Shown here piece after piece: positions 5,007 to 8,420 of a stretch of DNA of 8,420 nucleotides; position 1 is the first letter of the stretch, and each line of letters begins with the position of its first letter. The DNA comes from Ferroglobus sp. (GTDB taxonomy: Archaea; Halobacteriota; Archaeoglobi; Archaeoglobales; Archaeoglobaceae). Under the pieces are notes generated by a model. It was not told where the DNA came from. It saw only the letters and a list, made by a program, of their open reading frames with translations, and ran no database searches. The stretch is from contig WAJX01000265.1 of NCBI GenBank assembly GCA_015523665.1, positions 1 to 8,420 of the forward strand. Reading direction: 5' to 3'. The position numbers were made by a program, and so were the translations under genes.

Positions 5007-5910
5007 AATACACTCGCCCTTTTCTCCCCTCCTCTTTTTCAACAAACCCCTTTGAATGCAAAAAATCTACAATTGCTATTATTTTTGCCATACTCAAGAA
5101 TAGATGTGATCTTGGAAAAAGATCAGTTGTAACTTCAAATGCCGTTTTACCATCTAAAGTTTCCCATACGTAAATACTTCTCTTCTCCCAATTATCTATA
5201 TATCTAAAGATTATTTCATCATGCTTTGAAATAATATCACCATGCCCCGGATAGGCTTTTTTTATGTCAAGTGATATGAGTTTTTCTAACGTTTCCAGAT
5301 ATAAGCTCATAACGTCATATCTCTCAAACTCGTCTATGGGTTCTATTATTGGGATGGGTATCACATCCTCTAAGAGAACATCTCCACAAAAAATTGACTT
5401 GCTATCTTTATGATATAAACATATATGGCTATAAGAGTGTCCAGGAGTGTGAATCACTTTAAAAGTTTCATCTCCAATCTTAATTTTATTGCTTATTACT
5501 CTGCACTTATCAGTAGGCTTTATAAATCTCCTAAATTCCTCTTCAACATTAATTCTCATCCTTTCAATCAAGTTTAATGGCACTCCTTCGTTTAGGAAAT
5601 GTATATGAACTAATCTAAAATACTCCTCTTCAGCATCTTTGAGCTTCAAACAAGCACTTTTGTGAGCGTAAATTTCATTGAAAAGATAGGCTGCACCAAA
5701 ATGATCTACATGAGCATGTGAAATTATAAGCTTTTTATCAAAATTTCCGATCGAATTTTTTAAGATTTCAGTAGTTTTATCCGAGCTTATTCCAACATCG
5801 AAGATTGCATCATCATTTATTATGTATACATTAGTCTTTCCCATATTAGTCTTTTTTGAAGTACTTCTTGAAGGAAAATGATAAGGGATCCTTAACCTCT
5901 TAACAATCAT
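4921..5910 (-). CDS. metallo-beta-lactamase-fold hydrolase (LACTB2/glyoxalase II-like)
   Basis: This 329-residue cytoplasmic protein has the complete dinuclear metal site of the MBL fold: HAHVDH at 65-70 (His65, His67, Asp69, His70), His158 in HTPGHSYSH, Asp177 in FCGDVLLED, and His223 in YPGHGD. The N-terminal NVYIINDDAIFDVG is the usual first strand pair. After the catalytic core, residues about 245-310 look like a small winged-helix domain (TAFEVTTDLF, IVDFLHSKGFVEKEEGRKGRVYFKV), as in LACTB2-type members, some of which are nucleases; other relatives are thioesterases. The substrate cannot be read from the sequence. The start at 5910 gives a full N-terminus; a Met at residue 23 is less likely because the residues before it resemble the family's first strand. 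It is divergent from srp54 across only 42 bp and overlaps ecfT by 86 bp at its 3' end. Confidence 0.88.
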   Translation of the reverse strand: MIVKRLRIPYHFPSRSTSKKTNMGKTNVYIINDDAIFDVGISSDKTTEILKNSIGNFDKKLIISHAHVDHFGAAYLFNEIYAHKSACLKLKDAEEEYFRLVHIHFLNEGVPLNLIERMRINVEEEFRRFIKPTDKCRVISNKIKIGDETFKVIHTPGHSYSHICLYHKDSKSIFCGDVLLEDVIPIPIIEPIDEFERYDVMSLYLETLEKLISLDIKKAYPGHGDIISKHDEIIFRYIDNWEKRSIYVWETLDGKTAFEVTTDLFPRSHLFLSMAKIIAIVDFLHSKGFVEKEEGRKGRVYFKVDEIESIRELWRKIKEKMIRKARSNQ

Positions 5911-5921
5911 TCTTCAGAAGG

Positions 5922-5929
5922 GTTTATAT
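5922..5929 (+). promoter_or_regulatory. TATA box of srp54
   Basis: GTTTATAT is centred 27-28 nt upstream of the srp54 ATG at 5953, predicting a leaderless message for the srp54-rnhB-ubiD group. A weaker minus-strand element for the divergent gene (AACTATAG, about 5932-5939) lies a few bases further on, so the two promoters overlap within 42 bp. Confidence 0.6.
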
Positions 5930-5952
5930 CTCTATAGTTAATTCTTTCGTTA

Positions 5953-7242
5953 ATGGCACTTTCAAGCTTAAAAGATGTCATAAGAAAGATTACGAGAGCA
6001 TCTTCTATAGACAAAGCGTTTGTTGAAGAAATGGTTAGAGATATTCAAAGAGCACTTATAAGAGCTGATGTTAATGTCAGACAGGTAAAAGAGATAAGTG
6101 ATACAATAAAAAAAAGGGCTCTAAACGAGTCACCTAAATCTCTCAATCCAAGAGAACATATAATACGGATTGTTTATGAAGAAATTTTAAAAGGTGTTGG
6201 AGAAGGTATAGAGATCCCCCTCAAAAAAACGAAAATTATGCTTGTAGGTTTACAGGGAAGCGGAAAGACAACAACCGCAGTTAAGATTGCTAAGTATTAC
6301 AAAGATAGAGGAGTTAAGACTGCAGTAATAGCTGGAGACGCATATAGACCAGCTGCATATCATCAGTTAAAGCAGTTAGCTGAGAGATATGGAATAGGAT
6401 TTTATGGGGAAGAAAATGAGAGAGATGCTATTAAAATCGTTAAAAAGGGTGTTAAAGAACTCAAAAATTACGATATGATCATCATAGACACAGCAGGAAG
6501 GCATGCTCTTGAAGATGAATTGATTGAGGAGATGAAAAGGATGGCTAATGAGATAAAACCAGATTACAAATTCCTAGTTCTCGACTCAGCCATAGGACAA
6601 CTTGCAAGTAAGCAAGCTGAAGCTTTTAATTCAGCAATAGGCATAGATGGGATAATAATAACGAAATTTGACGGGACAGCAAAAGGTGGAGGAGCTCTTT
6701 CTGCTGCAAGACAAATTGGTATTCCAATAGCGTTTATCGGAAATGGTGAGAAAATAGAAGATATAGAGAAATTCGATCCAGCCGGATTTGTTTCCAGACT
6801 GCTCGGAATGGGAGATGTTAAAGCCTTGATTGAAAAATTTGAAAGAATCGCAAAAGAAGAAATTGATGCAGAGGCCTTTTTAAAGGGAAAGTTTACACTT
6901 AAGGATATCTACAAACAAATTGACGCTATGAATAAAATGGGACCAATAAGTAAGATACTCGAAATGTTACCATTCGGTTTCTCTCTTAAAGTTGATGATT
7001 CTGCAATCGAAACGACTCAAGAGAAGATGAAGAAGTTTAAAGTAATTATGGACTCAATGACAGAAGAAGAACTGATAAATCCAAAGATAATAGACCAGTC
7101 AAGGGTGAGGAGGATAGCAATTGGAAGTGGGACTAGTCCCCAAGAAGTTAAAGAGCTCCTCAACTATTATAACACGATGAAAAATGTGATGAAGAAGATG
7201 AAAAAGGGCAAAATTCCAATGATTGGAAAGCTAAAGATCTAA
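5953..7242 (+). CDS. srp54: signal recognition particle 54 kDa GTPase SRP54
   Basis: SRP54 binds signal sequences and 7S RNA and docks with the FtsY receptor in a GTP-dependent way to send membrane and secreted proteins to the translocon. The 429-residue product has all three domains. The N domain (about 1-88) includes ALIRADVNV at 34-42. The G domain (about 90-295) has G1 GLQGSGKTTT (99-108), DTAGR (179-183), IGQLASKQ (214-221), TKFDGTAKGGG (237-247) and a closing GMGDV. The Met-containing M domain (about 310-429) has MNKMGPISKILEMLPFG and RVRRIAIGSGTSPQEV (384-399), the helix-turn-helix-like RNA-binding motif. The C-terminus is short and Lys-rich, normal for archaea. ATG 5953 is supported by the N-terminal match and the TATA box. 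rnhB follows after 36 nt and is probably co-transcribed. Confidence 0.97.
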   Translation: MALSSLKDVIRKITRASSIDKAFVEEMVRDIQRALIRADVNVRQVKEISDTIKKRALNESPKSLNPREHIIRIVYEEILKGVGEGIEIPLKKTKIMLVGLQGSGKTTTAVKIAKYYKDRGVKTAVIAGDAYRPAAYHQLKQLAERYGIGFYGEENERDAIKIVKKGVKELKNYDMIIIDTAGRHALEDELIEEMKRMANEIKPDYKFLVLDSAIGQLASKQAEAFNSAIGIDGIIITKFDGTAKGGGALSAARQIGIPIAFIGNGEKIEDIEKFDPAGFVSRLLGMGDVKALIEKFERIAKEEIDAEAFLKGKFTLKDIYKQIDAMNKMGPISKILEMLPFGFSLKVDDSAIETTQEKMKKFKVIMDSMTEEELINPKIIDQSRVRRIAIGSGTSPQEVKELLNYYNTMKNVMKKMKKGKIPMIGKLKI

Positions 7243-7265
7243 TGAAAACAATTATCTGAGATCGA

Positions 7266-7273
7266 AGAGGGGT
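7266..7273 (+). promoter_or_regulatory. Shine-Dalgarno-like site of rnhB
   Basis: AGAGGGGT lies five bases before the ATG at 7279. No TATA element is seen at leaderless distance, so rnhB is likely translated from the srp54 transcript through this site. This contrasts with the leaderless first genes in the window. Confidence 0.45.
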
Positions 7274-7278
7274 CATTA

Positions 7279-7908
7279 ATGCTTATAGCCGGAATTGATG
7301 AAGCTGGGAAAGGGTCTGTAATAGGCCCATTAGTTGTTTGTGGGACTATTTCAAGTAAAATAAGTATCACATCTCTCTCTGATGTTTTTGTTATAGATAT
7401 TAAGGATTCAAAAAAGCTGAATAAAAATAAGAGAGAGAAAATATACAATATTCTCAAAGAAAAAATTAAATTTACAATTTTAAAGATAGAACCTTGGGAG
7501 CTCGACAAGCTCATGGAGAAAGAAACGATAAACGACATACTCGCTAAATGTTATGCTGAGATAATAAATAGGCTAAGACCCGAGATTGCTTATGTCGATT
7601 CTCCAGATGTTAAGCCTCAAAGGTTAAAAGAGAGGCTTGAAAGAGAGACTGGGATAAGAGTGATTGCGATGCATAACGCTGAGAGAATACCTATAGTTGC
7701 TGCAGCATCAATAATAGCAAAAGTTGAGAGAGATAGGGAAATTGAAAAACTTAAAAATGAGTATGGAGACTTTGGTAGTGGTTACCCAAGTGATAGAAAA
7801 ACAATAAAGTTCATCCAAGATTGTGTTAAAAGAGATTTTTTACCCAAGATAATCCGAAAGAAGTGGAAAACTGTTTCAAACTCTTTACAAACAAAATTAG
7901 GTGATTAA
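7279..7908 (+). CDS. rnhB: ribonuclease HII
   Basis: RNase HII cleaves RNA in RNA-DNA hybrids and incises at ribonucleotides embedded in DNA, during replication and repair. The 209-residue product begins with the invariant IDEAGKGSVIGPLVV, giving the first two catalytic carboxylates Asp7 and Glu8 and the GKG motif (10-12). It continues with KDSKKLNKNKR (42-52) and AYVDSPDV with Asp107, the third carboxylate. It then has AAASIIAKVERDREI (141-155) and FGSGYPSD (165-172), as in archaeal enzymes. The position of the fourth carboxylate, normally Asp in an H-K-A-D type motif seven residues after the His, reads HNAERIP: a Glu (135) with one residue fewer before the Pro. The enzyme may still be active, but its second metal site looks altered. 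The ATG at 7279 gives the canonical N-terminus. The stop is directly abutted by the next gene. Confidence 0.95.
   Translation: MLIAGIDEAGKGSVIGPLVVCGTISSKISITSLSDVFVIDIKDSKKLNKNKREKIYNILKEKIKFTILKIEPWELDKLMEKETINDILAKCYAEIINRLRPEIAYVDSPDVKPQRLKERLERETGIRVIAMHNAERIPIVAAASIIAKVERDREIEKLKNEYGDFGSGYPSDRKTIKFIQDCVKRDFLPKIIRKKWKTVSNSLQTKLGD
7899..7905 (+). promoter_or_regulatory. Shine-Dalgarno site of the ubiD-family gene
   Basis: AGGTGAT, a close match to the complement of the archaeal 16S rRNA 3' end, sits inside the last codons of rnhB, three bases before the ATG at 7909. Together with the zero-base gap it indicates translational coupling and co-transcription. Confidence 0.6.
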
Positions 7909-8420
7909 ATGCCTTATGAAGATCTAAGAGAGTTTATCGCTAGACTTGAAGATGAGAATGAATTAGCAAGAATAAAAGATGAGATTAACCCAATTCTTGA
8001 AATGACAGAAATTGCTGACAGAGCTGTTAAGTTGGGTGGGAAAGCTCTACTTTTTGAGAACCCAAAGGGATATAATATCCCAGTACTTCTTAACGCTTTT
8101 GGAAGTGACAAGAGAATTAGACTTGCTTTGGAAGTTGATAGACTTGAAAGTATCGGGGAAGAATTGGTTAAGATTGCAAATTTAAAACCCTCCTCTTTTA
8201 TTGATGGTATGCAAGCAATTTTATCTCTAAAAAATTTTATCAATTTTATTCCAAAAAAAGTGAAAAACGGGGCTTGTAAAGAAGTGATAATGGACAAGCC
8301 CAATCTCCTAAAATTCCCAATATTAAAATGTTGGCCAAAAGATGCGGGCAGATTTATTACTCTGCCAGTTGTAATAACAAAAGACCCAGAGAGTGGAATT
8401 CTTAATGCTGGAGTATACAG
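7909..8420 (+). CDS. UbiD-family decarboxylase, N-terminal part (cut by window edge)
   Basis: An open frame from the ATG directly after the rnhB stop runs off the right edge, giving 170 full codons by hand translation. It starts MPYEDLREFIARLEDENELA, followed by ALLFENPKGYNIPVLLNAFGSDKR (about 46-70) and, near the edge, ITLPVVITKDPESGILNAGVY. These are the N-terminal features of UbiD proteins: DLREF, the FENPKG strand, N-A-F-GS, and the N-x-G-x-Y segment that begins the prenyl-FMN/metal site. UbiD enzymes are prenylated-FMN-dependent (de)carboxylases. In many archaea the UbiD homologue is anhydromevalonate phosphate decarboxylase of the archaeal mevalonate pathway for isoprenoid lipids, so that is a reasonable candidate role, although other substrates are possible. 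The catalytic Glu-Arg-Glu region lies beyond the window. Probably co-transcribed with srp54 and rnhB. Confidence 0.9.
   Translation, partial: MPYEDLREFIARLEDENELARIKDEINPILEMTEIADRAVKLGGKALLFENPKGYNIPVLLNAFGSDKRIRLALEVDRLESIGEELVKIANLKPSSFIDGMQAILSLKNFINFIPKKVKNGACKEVIMDKPNLLKFPILKCWPKDAGRFITLPVVITKDPESGILNAGVY

Noticed and set aside
5018..5040. Pyrimidine-rich stretch just after ecfT as a terminator
   Set aside because: It is mostly mixed C/T and encodes the conserved EEGRKGRVYF region of the hydrolase on the minus strand; only a five-T run near its end is terminator-like, too weak to call.
7239..7538. Minus-strand open frame of 99 codons
   Set aside because: It is antisense to the N-terminal half of rnhB; the rnhB reading carries the catalytic DEAGKG motif.
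7914..8303. Minus-strand open frame of 129 codons near the right edge
   Set aside because: It is antisense to the UbiD-family gene, which has a good Shine-Dalgarno site and recognisable motifs; no family features on the minus strand.
1..8420. CRISPR array, insertion sequence, prophage, tRNA or rRNA
   Set aside because: No direct repeats with regular spacers, no terminal inverted repeats or transposase motifs, and no intergenic space longer than about 120 bp that could hold a structured RNA.

Overview
This AT-rich window is chromosomal DNA from an archaeon. It encodes a complete archaeal-type SRP54, a Holliday junction resolvase Hjc, an RNase HII of archaeal sequence type and the start of an archaeal UbiD-like decarboxylase. 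Most genes have a TATA-box-like octamer centred about 24-29 nt upstream of the start codon, which is the geometry of leaderless transcripts. Arg is mostly AGA/AGG and Ile is often ATA, as in many thermophilic Euryarchaeota. From memory, the RNase HII motif context resembles Archaeoglobus, so an Archaeoglobi-like euryarchaeon is my best guess, but the exact lineage is not certain.

Layout. (1) 1-1082, minus strand: the start of a PhoU-domain protein (cut by the window edge) and hisH, the glutaminase subunit of imidazole glycerol phosphate synthase. (2) 1166-2383, plus strand: three tightly packed genes, namely a small unknown protein, a CxxCxxCC (YkgJ-type) cysteine-rich protein and hjc. Each appears to have its own leaderless promoter, two of them squeezed into the 3' end of the preceding gene. 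(3) 2486-5006, plus strand: a dedicated biotin uptake operon of bioY (substrate-binding S component), a double ATPase with both ABC domains in one chain, and an EcfT-like transmembrane component. It is preceded by a nearly G/C-free stretch and by an inverted repeat that looks like a BirA biotin operator lying between the TATA box and codon 4 of bioY. (4) 4921-5910, minus strand: a metallo-beta-lactamase-fold hydrolase whose 3' end overlaps the 3' end of ecfT by 86 bp. (5) 5953-8420, plus strand: srp54, rnhB and a truncated ubiD-family gene, apparently one transcript. The first is leaderless; the two downstream genes have Shine-Dalgarno-like sequences.

Most of the window is ordinary housekeeping and transport. 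I see no CRISPR array, mobile element, tRNA or rRNA. The points most worth a second look are the putative biotin operator, an RNase HII in which the fourth catalytic aspartate position appears to be glutamate with a one-residue deletion beside it, the Ser/Asn-rich insertion in EcfT built from near-repeated codons, the convergent coding overlap, and the compact promoter-in-gene architecture.
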